Source: Lachnospiraceae bacterium
GTDB lineage: Bacteria > Bacillota > Clostridia > Lachnospirales > Lachnospiraceae
NCBI GenBank assembly: GCA_024684155.1
Contig: JAIKXK010000057.1
Location: 1 to 6,605, forward strand
Length of the DNA stretch: 6,605 bases
Reading direction: 5' to 3'
Position numbers and translations under genes: made by a program. Shown piece by piece: positions 1-5,464 of this stretch. Numbering within the stretch: position 1 is the first letter of the stretch; each line of letters starts with the position of its first letter. A model generated the notes under the pieces. It had not been told where the DNA came from. It saw only the letters and a list, made by a program, of their open reading frames with translations, and did not search any database.

Positions 1-13
1 AAATGTAAATAGG

Positions 14-54
14 ACAATATAATACAAGATATTGTGGTTGATATTTTTATCAAT
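14..54. repeat. Two short inverted repeats in the leader upstream of parS
   Basis: ACAATAT (14-20) and ATATTGT (29-35) form 7-bp inverted arms around an 8-base loop. Directly after them TTGATA (38-43), TTTT and TATCAA (48-53) form a 6-bp hairpin. They could be the weak 3' end of an upstream transcript that lies outside the window, since a stop codon is in frame at 10-12, but there is no proper T-tract. Otherwise I see nothing coding in 1-229. The arms are short and AT-only, so chance is a real alternative. Confidence 0.3.
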
Positions 55-79
55 AGATAAATCTAGAAATTATAAAAAA

Positions 80-95
80 TGTTTCACGTGAAACA
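80..95. promoter_or_regulatory. parS: parS centromere-like site (ParB binding)
   Basis: The sequence TGTTTCACGTGAAACA is a perfect 16-bp palindrome and matches the canonical bacterial chromosomal parS consensus exactly. It lies 134 bp upstream of the parA start. ParB family proteins bind this site as dimers through their helix-turn-helix, load there as CTP-dependent clamps and spread on flanking DNA. It is the only such site I find in the window. Its closeness to the parA promoter means spreading ParB could also affect parAB transcription; that is inference. Confidence 0.95.
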
Positions 96-182
96 ATCTT
101 ATTAAAGTAAAAGATAAAACCTATATCTTGTGTTTTTAAAAAAAATGACAATATTTGGTCCGTGGAATAAAAAAATAGGAAG

Positions 183-191
183 TGATATAAT
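183..191 (+). promoter_or_regulatory. Extended -10 promoter of parA
   Basis: TG (183-184) is followed one base later by a perfect TATAAT (186-191), which is an extended -10 element. The best -35 at 17-bp spacing is TGGAAT (163-168), only a weak match, which suits extended -10 promoters. Transcription would start near 198, leaving a leader of about 30 nt with AAAGGAG (218-224) in good position before the parA ATG. No better hexamer pair is seen between parS and parA. Confidence 0.6.
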
Positions 192-229
192 AAATTCTGC
201 TTGATAAGATACTTAATAAAGGAGAAACT

Positions 230-991
230 ATGGGAAGAATTATAGCAATTGCAAATCAAAAAGGTGGCGTTGGAAAGACAACTACAGCCATTAATCTTTC
301 AGCTTGTTTAGCTGAACAAGGAAAAAAAGTATTGGTTATTGATTTAGATCCTCAGGGAAATACTACCAGTGGATTTGGATTAGATAAAGAGGAACTTACA
401 AATACTGTTTATGAATTAATGTTGAATGATTGTACCATTCGTGAGAGTATGTATGGCATTGAAAATATTGAAGGATTAAAGATAATTCCTTCGGATGTTA
501 ACTTAGCTGGTGCCGAAATTGAACTTCTAGGAATTAATGAGAAAGAATACATTTTAAAGAATGATGTAGATTACATCAAGGATGACTATGATTATATTAT
601 CATTGATTGTCCTCCTTCATTAAATATGTTAACCATTAATGCAATGACAACTGCTGATAGCGTATTAGTTCCAATTCAGTGTGAATACTATGCTTTGGAA
701 GGAATCAGTCAGTTAATCCATACAATCGACTTAGTTCAGGAACGTTTGAATAGTAAATTAAAAATTGATGGTGTTGTATTTACTATGTATGACTCAAGAA
801 CAAATCTTTCTTCAGATGTAGTTGATACTGTAAAAGATAATTTAAATGCTTATGTTTATCAGACTATTATTCCAAGAAATGTGCGATTAGCAGAAGCTCC
901 TTCTCACGGATTACCAATTAACATTTATGATGGTAAGTCGGCTGGAGCAGAAAGTTACCGTAATCTTGCAAAAGAAGTAATCTCTAGATAA
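230..991 (+). CDS. parA: Chromosome partitioning ATPase ParA (Soj)
   Basis: The 253-residue product is a small chromosomal-type ParA/Soj ATPase. It dimerises on ATP, binds DNA non-specifically and is stimulated by ParB at parS to drive origin segregation. The deviant Walker A motif KGGVGKTTT is at residues 11-19, with the signature Lys11 and the P-loop Lys16. Walker A' DLDPQGNTT is at 38-46 with the catalytic-type Asp40, and Walker B IIIDCPPSL is at 123-131 with Asp126. The C-terminal RNVRLAEAPSHGLPI stretch is typical of Soj. It lacks the N-terminal helix-turn-helix of plasmid type Ia ParA, and its length is normal. AAAGGAG lies 5 bases before the ATG, fixing the start. parB follows after 13 bp, so the two are surely cotranscribed. 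Family assignment is essentially certain. Confidence 0.97.
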   Translation: MGRIIAIANQKGGVGKTTTAINLSACLAEQGKKVLVIDLDPQGNTTSGFGLDKEELTNTVYELMLNDCTIRESMYGIENIEGLKIIPSDVNLAGAEIELLGINEKEYILKNDVDYIKDDYDYIIIDCPPSLNMLTINAMTTADSVLVPIQCEYYALEGISQLIHTIDLVQERLNSKLKIDGVVFTMYDSRTNLSSDVVDTVKDNLNAYVYQTIIPRNVRLAEAPSHGLPINIYDGKSAGAESYRNLAKEVISR

Positions 992-1004
992 GGAAGGAAA
1001 TAGT

Positions 1005-1904
1005 ATGGCAACAACTAAGAAAAAGGGAGGACTTGGAAAAGGATTAGATTCCCTTATTATTGATAAAAACGCCGGATCAAAAAAATCTGGAAACACATCT
1101 GAAACAAACGCATCTGAAGGATGGGTAAATTTAGATATTCAAAAAGTGGAACCAAATCGTGAACAGCCACGTAAACAATTTGATGAAGATAAGTTAATGG
1201 AATTATCAGAGTCAATAAAAAAGCATGGAATCATTGAACCAATCGTAGTTGTAAAACGAGATGATTATTACCAGATCATTGCTGGTGAACGTAGATGGCG
1301 TGCTTCAAAAATGGCAGGATTAAAAGAAGTTCCTGTTCGTATTATGGATTTAACAGAAGAGCAGATTGTTCAGATTTCTTTGATTGAAAATATTCAAAGA
1401 GAAGATTTAAATCCTATCGAAGAAGCTTTAGCTTATAAGCGTTTAATTGATGAGTTTAATTATAAGCAGGACGAAGTTGCAGAAATTGTTTCAAAGAGTC
1501 GTACCGTTATTACAAACTCTATGAGACTTTTAAAATTAGATGAAAAGGTTCAGCAGATGGTAATTGATGGTACCTTATCTTCTGGACATGCTAGAACCAT
1601 TCTTTCTTTAAATGATACAAACCAGCAATACACATTAGCAGAAAGAGTAATGGATGAAGGATTAACCGTTCGTGATTTAGAAAAAGAAATTAAACGAATC
1701 AATGATGGTGAACCAGAAAAGAAACCAAAGGATAATATTGATCCTAAGCTTTTAGCTATTTATGGTGAACTTGAGGAAAAGCTAAAACAAATTTTAGGAA
1801 CTAAGGTTTCTATTAATCCAAAAGACAATAATCGAGGAAAAGTAGAAATTGAGTACTTTTCTCAAGATGAACTGGATGTCATTACTGACAAGTTAATGAA
1901 TTAG
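1005..1904 (+). CDS. parB: Chromosome partitioning protein ParB (Spo0J), CTP-dependent DNA clamp
   Basis: The 299-residue product binds parS and loads a sliding CTP-dependent clamp; it also recruits SMC in relatives. The N-terminal basic KKGGLGKGLDSLI (residues 6-18) is the peptide that stimulates ParA in this family. The ParB/Srx CTPase domain spans about 40-135, with GERRWRA (94-100) and ENIQREDL (128-135) as nucleotide-binding motifs. A helix-turn-helix region follows at about 153-178 (KSRTVITNSMRLLKL), and the C-terminal segment from about 240 is the expected dimerisation domain. Residues 20-40 form a Ser/Thr/Asn/Lys-rich linker. AGGAAGG, which starts at the last base of the parA stop codon, sits 7 bases before the ATG. 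It is a complete, normal-length member with no missing motif, and its target parS is present upstream. Confidence 0.97.
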   Translation: MATTKKKGGLGKGLDSLIIDKNAGSKKSGNTSETNASEGWVNLDIQKVEPNREQPRKQFDEDKLMELSESIKKHGIIEPIVVVKRDDYYQIIAGERRWRASKMAGLKEVPVRIMDLTEEQIVQISLIENIQREDLNPIEEALAYKRLIDEFNYKQDEVAEIVSKSRTVITNSMRLLKLDEKVQQMVIDGTLSSGHARTILSLNDTNQQYTLAERVMDEGLTVRDLEKEIKRINDGEPEKKPKDNIDPKLLAIYGELEEKLKQILGTKVSINPKDNNRGKVEIEYFSQDELDVITDKLMN

Positions 1905-1949
1905 AAATATGGAATAATATAGATATAGAACATACGTTTGGAGTAAAAC

Positions 1950-2447
1950 ATGATAGAACAGTATTTAGGAATTAGTACAGATTACGTAGTAATCGGTTTG
2001 GCTGCTTTAGTTTTAATCTTAATTATTATTATGATTATTAATGTAGTTCAAATGAGTAAGTTAAAAAAAAGATATGGAATTTTCATGAAGGGAAAAACAG
2101 CAAAGTCTTTAGAAGATACTTTGGTATATCGTTTGGAACAAATTGATGATTTAATAAAAAATAATGCGGCAAATGAGAGAAACATCAAAGCTATATTAAA
2201 ACGATTAGAATTTTGCTTCCAAAAATATGCAGTCATTAAATATGATGCTTTAGAAGAAATGGGAGGAAAACTTTCTTATGCGCTTTGCATGTTAAATGAG
2301 AAAAATGATGGTTATATTATCAATGCAGTTCATTCCAGAGAGGGCTGCTACAGTTATGTTAAAGAAATCATTGATGGCAACTCGGTAATTGGTTTATCTG
2401 AGGAAGAGGAACAAGCTTTAGAAGAAGCATTAAAAAACGAAAAATAA
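1950..2447 (+). CDS. DUF4446 family single-pass membrane protein
   Basis: This 165-residue protein has one strong N-terminal transmembrane helix at about residues 13-33, then a basic cytoplasmic side (KLKKRYG, 38-43). A helical, probably coiled-coil stretch runs over about 50-92. The conserved C-terminal part has YDALEEMGGKLSYALCML (98-115), EKNDGYIIN (117-125) and HSREGCYSYVKEI (128-140), which I recognise as the DUF4446 signature. The family has no established biochemical role; it is commonly found next to parAB in Clostridia, so a membrane-linked role near the origin is a guess. It starts 45 bp after parB with TTGGAG six bases before the ATG, and I see no convincing promoter in the gap, so cotranscription with parAB is likely. 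A stem-loop follows the stop. The acidic tail SEEEEQALEEALKNEK is unremarkable. Confidence 0.85.
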   Translation: MIEQYLGISTDYVVIGLAALVLILIIIMIINVVQMSKLKKRYGIFMKGKTAKSLEDTLVYRLEQIDDLIKNNAANERNIKAILKRLEFCFQKYAVIKYDALEEMGGKLSYALCMLNEKNDGYIINAVHSREGCYSYVKEIIDGNSVIGLSEEEEQALEEALKNEK

Positions 2448-2455
2448 AGAAATCA

Positions 2456-2488
2456 TAGGGGTTTGAATTCATTGAATTTAAACCCCTA
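2456..2488 (+). terminator. Stem-loop after the parA-parB-DUF4446 operon
   Basis: TAGGGGTTT (2456-2464) pairs perfectly with AAACCCCTA (2480-2488). Inner GAATTC (2465-2470) pairs with GAATTT (2474-2479) through one G-T wobble, giving a 15-bp stem with an ATT loop. It begins 8 bases after the DUF4446 stop. There is no clean T-tract: CTATTATATAATT follows, so termination may be partial, or the hairpin may mainly protect the 3' end. Confidence 0.65.
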
Positions 2489-2500
2489 CTATTATATAAT
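2472..2500 (+). promoter_or_regulatory. Promoter of the DUF3881 gene, overlapping the upstream stem-loop
   Basis: TTGAAT (2472-2477) and a perfect TATAAT (2495-2500) are separated by exactly 17 bp, a good sigma-A-type promoter. Transcription would start near 2507. The -35 hexamer lies in the loop and 3' arm of the stem-loop at 2456-2488, so termination and initiation share the same bases. The predicted start supports translation from the ATG at 2530 rather than 2512. Confidence 0.65.
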
Positions 2501-2519
2501 TAAGTAAATATATGAAATT

Positions 2520-2524
2520 GAGGG
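2520..2524 (+). promoter_or_regulatory. Ribosome binding site deciding the DUF3881 start at 2530
   Basis: GAGGG lies five bases before the ATG at 2530. The earlier in-frame ATG at 2512 has only an A/T stretch before it with no Shine-Dalgarno match, and would sit about 5 nt from the predicted transcript start. The downstream ATG is therefore the better start. Confidence 0.7.
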
Positions 2525-2529
2525 CATCT

Positions 2530-3402
2530 ATGCATAGCTATTTAAGATCTATCGGCTTTCGTAATATCGGAAGATCCGAAATGAGTACAATATTTCAAAA
2601 TGCAATTAAGCAGCCTGATTTTATTAGGACGGCATTGGACTCAGAGGGCTATGAGTTTACGGAACTTAAAAAAGAAATTGTTCCGGGCATAGGTCTCGCT
2701 TTTCGTGGAAGTTATAATGATAATGACATTTTTGAAATGGATTATTATTTTCCATATAGAGAAGCTTCGAATTTATCTACCCTTTGCCCTGTGGAAATGG
2801 TAAAGGAATCCGACAAAGAAAGCTACCGGGGTGTGTGTGAAGAAGTACGTCTTGGGGTAGATCTGATTTTTTATGTCCAGGACATGATGATGATTCTAGA
2901 GTCTGAACAAAGAAAGCTAAAGACTGTGGACTTTGGAGGAGTTGCTTTAAGTGCTTTGGCAAGTAGTGGAAAAATTTTACTACCTGTTGCAACAACAGAA
3001 CTTGAAATGCAAAGAGCAAAAAAAAATAATGAAAAGCGTTGTGAATTAATTGCTCAGGCAAGACAGGGGGATCACGAGGCTTTTGAACAATTGACATTAG
3101 AAGATATGGATATTTATAGTAGCATCTCCAGACGAATTGAGTCTGAAGATGTTATGAGCATTGTAAATTCTTATTTCATGCCAAATGGTATTGAAAGTGA
3201 TAAATATAGTGTTTTAGGAGAAATCTTAGAATGCAAAAAAACCATTAATCATTATACAATGGAGGGCGTTTATGAAATGACCTTAAATTGTAATGACATA
3301 ACCTTTGAACTCTGTATTAACGAAAGAGATTTGTTAGGTGAGCCGGTAGTCGGTCGACGTTTTAAGGGCGACATTTGGTTGCAGGGTAAGGTACAGGCAT
3401 AA
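2530..3402 (+). CDS. DUF3881 family protein of unknown function
   Basis: From the preferred start the product is 290 residues and opens MHSYLRSIGFRNI, the kind of N-terminus I associate with DUF3881 proteins of Lachnospiraceae. The segments PGIGLAFRG (52-60) and FEMDYYFPY (68-76) fit that family. There is no signal peptide or transmembrane helix, so it should be cytoplasmic, and I see no catalytic motif. A possible helical, charged stretch (ELEMQRAKKNNEKRCELIAQARQGDHEAFEQL) lies in the middle. A start at 2512 would add six residues but lacks a ribosome site. Codon and base use look slightly richer in G and C than in parAB. The gene has its own promoter, and its stop lies only 12 bases from tRNA-Arg, with no terminator between. 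The function is unknown; family assignment is by recognition, not by search. Confidence 0.8.
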   Translation: MHSYLRSIGFRNIGRSEMSTIFQNAIKQPDFIRTALDSEGYEFTELKKEIVPGIGLAFRGSYNDNDIFEMDYYFPYREASNLSTLCPVEMVKESDKESYRGVCEEVRLGVDLIFYVQDMMMILESEQRKLKTVDFGGVALSALASSGKILLPVATTELEMQRAKKNNEKRCELIAQARQGDHEAFEQLTLEDMDIYSSISRRIESEDVMSIVNSYFMPNGIESDKYSVLGEILECKKTINHYTMEGVYEMTLNCNDITFELCINERDLLGEPVVGRRFKGDIWLQGKVQA

Positions 3403-3409
3403 TTATGCC
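3396..3409. repeat. 14-bp perfect palindrome spanning the DUF3881 stop codon
   Basis: GGCATAATTATGCC is a perfect palindrome containing the TAA stop (3400-3402), five bases before tRNA-Arg. CATAAT (3398-3403) within it could be a -10 element with TTGGTT (3375-3380) at 17-bp spacing as a weak -35, which would start transcription near 3410. It could also be an operator-like site or chance. It has no proper loop and is not followed by T residues, so it is not a terminator. Confidence 0.4.
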
Positions 3410-3414
3410 ACCAG

Positions 3415-3486
3415 GCTCCCTTAGTTAAATGGATATAACAAGTCCCTCCTAAGGATTAGTTATCAGTTCGATTCTGGTAGGGAGCA
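3415..3486 (+). tRNA. tRNA-Arg (anticodon CCT, reads AGG)
   Basis: The cloverleaf is complete in 72 nt. Acceptor GCTCCCT (3415-3421) pairs with AGGGAGC (3479-3485), with discriminator A3486. The D stem is GTTA/TAAC (3424-3427, 3436-3439). The anticodon stem AGTCC/GGATT (3441-3445, 3453-3457) has one G-T pair, and the loop CTCCTAA places anticodon CCT at 3448-3450. The T stem is ATCAG/CTGGT (3462-3466, 3474-3478) with loop TTCGATT, and the variable region is 4 nt. CCA is not encoded, so it must be added after transcription. It lies between two protein genes with 12 and 37 bp gaps and no clear terminator on either side. Confidence 0.96.
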
Positions 3487-3523
3487 TTTTATAAAAAAAT
3501 AGGAGAAACAAGGGGAAAGACGT

Positions 3524-5314
3524 ATGGACAATGAAAAAAAGAGACAAGAGACGGACAGAGTAATGCTAAAAGAAAGAATTACTGCAATCTGTGCTGGTAT
3601 TGTAACGGCTATTCTTTTAATCGCATTGCTTTATGTTTTTGTAACTTCACCGGATTTTGTCATAATGACAGTTTTGGCTGTTGTTATGGTCATATCGCTT
3701 TTCATCATGATCAACGCATTTGTTGATATGAGTCGTAGACAAAGAGAAATCGATAAAGAAGACTATGAAGAAATTGCAAAAGCACAAAAGGCATCTTATC
3801 TAATTATTAAAAAGAACTTTGATGAACTTCAAAGAAAGATGGCTCGTATGGAAGCAGAGGGAAATGCCAGCCAAATTCCTGCAGAAGAAATCATTGAGGC
3901 GCAAAAGGCAATGGCAAAGATTACATTGTCCAGAAGCAAAGAAAATACAGATGCGCTTTTAAATTCTAATGACGCTATTTTAGGTAAGGTATTTGAATTT
4001 GAATCAAAGATTAATGAGAGCAATAAAGAAATAATCGAAGAACAAAAAAAGATTATTTCCGAGCAGGAAAAAATGCTTCAAAATACAAAGTCGGAGATTA
4101 TTTCAAAAAACCAGGATTTAGAACGAAAATTAGATCAAATGAATATGGCTTTTTCTGGTATTCAGCAAACCCTGAACTCCATTGAGCAAAACCAAAGAAA
4201 TATTGGTGCTCAGCCGGTAATGATGGTGCAGTCTTATCAGCAACCAATGCAACAACCAATTATGGCTGCTCAACCTGTTGCATCACCAGTAGTAGAACCT
4301 CAACCTGTTGCTCCAGTTCCAGAGGAAACAAGTCCAAGTGAAGAAATAAAATTAGACGAAGAATTACCAACAGAAGATATAAGCTTAGATGAGGAACTTC
4401 CAACAGAAGAGTTAAGCTTAGATGAGGAACTTCCAACAGAAGAGTTAAGCCTAGACGAAGAATTACCAACAGAAGAGATAAGCCTAGACGAAGAACTTCC
4501 AACAGAAGAGATAAGCTTAGATGAAGAACTTCCAACAGAAGAGATAAGTCTAGACGAAGAACTTCCAACAGAAGAGATAAGCTTAGACGAGGAGCTTCCA
4601 ACAGAAGAGTTGGATTTAACAGATGATATTAGTTTAGATGAAATGGTAGAATCAGATGAGGAAGAACTTCCGGATGTAGATTCATTGCTAAGTGAAATGG
4701 AAGAAGTAGATCTATCTGATGAAGAACTTCCAGATTTAGGGGATGAAATTTCTCTTGAGGATGTATCAGAAGAGATATCATTAGAGGAAATCGTAGAAGA
4801 AGTTCCTACGGAAATCGAAGAAACTCCGACTGAGGTTTTTGAGGAAGTAGTAGAAGAAACTACAGAAGAACCTGTAGAAGAAGTTACAGAAGAACCTGCA
4901 GCAGAAGAGACAGCTCCACCGGAGATTGAGCCGGTGAGTGATGATCCAAATGCGCAGTTATCACCAGATCAGATAGCAGCTATGTTTGCCCAGGTAGATG
5001 GTGGAACAGAAGCAGCAGCTGAGGAAGCAACAGAAGAAGTTTCTGAAGAACCTGCAGCAGAAGAGACAGCACCGCCGGAAATCGAACCGGTGAGTGATGA
5101 TCCAAATGCGCAGTTATCACCAGATCAGATAGCGGCTATGTTTGCCCAGGTAGATGGTGGAACGGAAACAGCAGCTGAGGAAACAACAGAAGAAGTTCCT
5201 GAAGAACCTGTAGCAGAAGAGACAGCTCCACCGGAAATTGAACCGGTGAGTGATGATCCAAATGCGCAGTTAACACCGGAACAAATAGCAGCAATGTTTG
5301 CTCAAGTACAATAA
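3524..5314 (+). CDS. Membrane-anchored coiled-coil protein with acidic 11-residue and 52-residue repeats
   Basis: I do not recognise this 596-residue protein as a named family. After a charged N-terminus, two transmembrane helices lie at about residues 19-40 and 45-67. The positive RRQR just after the second predicts both ends in the cytoplasm. Residues about 73-228 are highly charged and heptad-like, probably coiled coil. A Gln/Pro/Val/Met-rich linker spans about 229-268. Eight tandem 11-residue units (consensus ISLDEELPTEE) occupy 275-362, followed by degenerate acidic units to about 455. Three 52-residue units (456-507, 508-559, 560-596, the last shortened) end the protein, each with PEIEPVSDDPNAQL and IAAMFAQV. 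The C-terminal half is extremely acidic with very little Lys or Arg. AGGGG lies 8 bases before the ATG. The gene follows tRNA-Arg by 37 bp without a terminator and ends at a long hairpin. A scaffold or localisation role is inference. Confidence 0.85.
   Translation: MDNEKKRQETDRVMLKERITAICAGIVTAILLIALLYVFVTSPDFVIMTVLAVVMVISLFIMINAFVDMSRRQREIDKEDYEEIAKAQKASYLIIKKNFDELQRKMARMEAEGNASQIPAEEIIEAQKAMAKITLSRSKENTDALLNSNDAILGKVFEFESKINESNKEIIEEQKKIISEQEKMLQNTKSEIISKNQDLERKLDQMNMAFSGIQQTLNSIEQNQRNIGAQPVMMVQSYQQPMQQPIMAAQPVASPVVEPQPVAPVPEETSPSEEIKLDEELPTEDISLDEELPTEELSLDEELPTEELSLDEELPTEEISLDEELPTEEISLDEELPTEEISLDEELPTEEISLDEELPTEELDLTDDISLDEMVESDEEELPDVDSLLSEMEEVDLSDEELPDLGDEISLEDVSEEISLEEIVEEVPTEIEETPTEVFEEVVEETTEEPVEEVTEEPAAEETAPPEIEPVSDDPNAQLSPDQIAAMFAQVDGGTEAAAEEATEEVSEEPAAEETAPPEIEPVSDDPNAQLSPDQIAAMFAQVDGGTETAAEETTEEVPEEPVAEETAPPEIEPVSDDPNAQLTPEQIAAMFAQVQ
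4346..4609 (+). repeat. 33-bp tandem repeat, eight units, coding for ISLDEELPTEE
   Basis: Eight head-to-tail 33-bp units lie in frame within the repeat-protein gene. The CCAACAGAAGA part is constant in all units. Most differences are synonymous third-base or Leu-codon changes (TTA/CTA, GAT/GAC, GAA/GAG, CTT/TTA), and the only coding changes are Ile/Leu at the first position plus the edges of unit 1. Decayed copies continue to about 4800 (for example ISLDEM, ISLEDV, ISLEEI). Such an array is prone to gain or loss of units in multiples that keep frame. Confidence 0.95.
4889..5311 (+). repeat. 156-bp tandem repeat, two full copies plus a partial third
   Basis: Copies run 4889-5044, 5045-5200 and 5201-5311, with an exact 156-bp (52-codon) period. 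By eye the first two differ at about ten bases, so the duplication is recent or homogenised. The third is cut by the stop and diverges in its last 45 bases (LTPEQ in place of LSPDQ, and codon changes). Each encodes an acidic/Pro linker, then PVSDDPNAQL(S/T)P(D/E)QIAAMFAQV. Confidence 0.95.
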
Positions 5315-5318
5315 AAAT

Positions 5319-5382
5319 AACCCTGATTCTAGTAAATATAGAATATATATTTATTGGAAATCAGGGTTTAAAAAATTTTTTT
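5319..5382 (+). terminator. Long hairpin terminator after the repeat-protein gene
   Basis: AACCCTGATT (5319-5328) pairs with AATCAGGGTT (5359-5368). The inside continues with TAAATATA (5333-5340) against TATATTTA (5346-5353), joined by C-G, T-G, A-T and G-T pairs. The result is about 22 bp with a single bulged A and a GAATA loop. A6 then T7 (5370-5382) follows, not an ideal T-tract, but the position 4 bases after the stop is right. On the opposite strand the hairpin is followed by ATTTTTATTG, so it may work both ways. Confidence 0.75.
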
Positions 5383-5431
5383 AAAAATTTTTAAAATAGT
5401 ACTTGCAAAATATGTTGTTATACTATATACT
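5367..5431 (+). promoter_or_regulatory. tRNA-Lys promoter with UP-element-like A/T tract
   Basis: TTGCAA (5403-5408) and TATACT (5426-5431) are spaced by 17 bp, and an overlapping second TATACT at 5419 has wrong spacing. An uninterrupted 32-bp A/T run with alternating A and T tracts (5367-5398) lies directly upstream of the -35, where an UP element would contact the RNA polymerase alpha subunits. Transcription should start near 5438. The 5' leader to the tRNA holds a small TGTTG/CAACA hairpin (5438-5453). Confidence 0.75.
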
Positions 5432-5464
5432 AACTTTTGTTGTGACAGCAACAGAAATAATTAA

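Noticed and set aside
18..23. TATAAT near the left edge as a promoter
   Set aside because: Any -35 would fall outside or at the edge of the window and it lies within a small inverted repeat, so it cannot be supported.
48..56. DnaA box candidate TTATCAATA, suggested by the origin-proximal context
   Set aside because: It departs from TTATCCACA at several positions and there is no cluster of boxes, so I do not call an origin here.
50..259. Minus-strand 69-residue open frame across the parA leader
   Set aside because: It covers the parS palindrome and the parA promoter and start, and is Phe/Ile-rich as expected for translated AT-rich non-coding DNA.
1885..1918. Possible separate promoter for the DUF4446 gene (CTGACA at 1885 with AATAAT at 1913)
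   Set aside because: The spacing is 22 bp, too long, and the hexamer at 17-bp spacing (TATGGA) is poor; cotranscription with parAB is simpler.
2777..3097. Minus-strand 106-residue open frame inside the DUF3881 gene
   Set aside because: Composition is low-complexity and unlike a protein family, there is no ribosome site, and it lies fully inside a well supported gene on the other strand.
4260..4601. Minus-strand open frame of 113 residues rich in Leu (repeating LSLLLEV-like units)
   Set aside because: It is the antisense of the 33-bp acidic repeat; absence of stops follows from the periodic + strand codons. No ribosome site or separate signal supports it.
4346..4609. CRISPR-like array because of regular 33-bp periodicity
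   Set aside because: The units are directly adjacent with no unique spacers and encode a continuous in-frame peptide.
3524..5314. Calling the repeat protein a flagellar switch protein because of the LSPDQIAAMF peptide
   Set aside because: No FliM, FliN or FliY domain is present; only a short peptide similarity, and the N-terminal half is membrane plus coiled coil.
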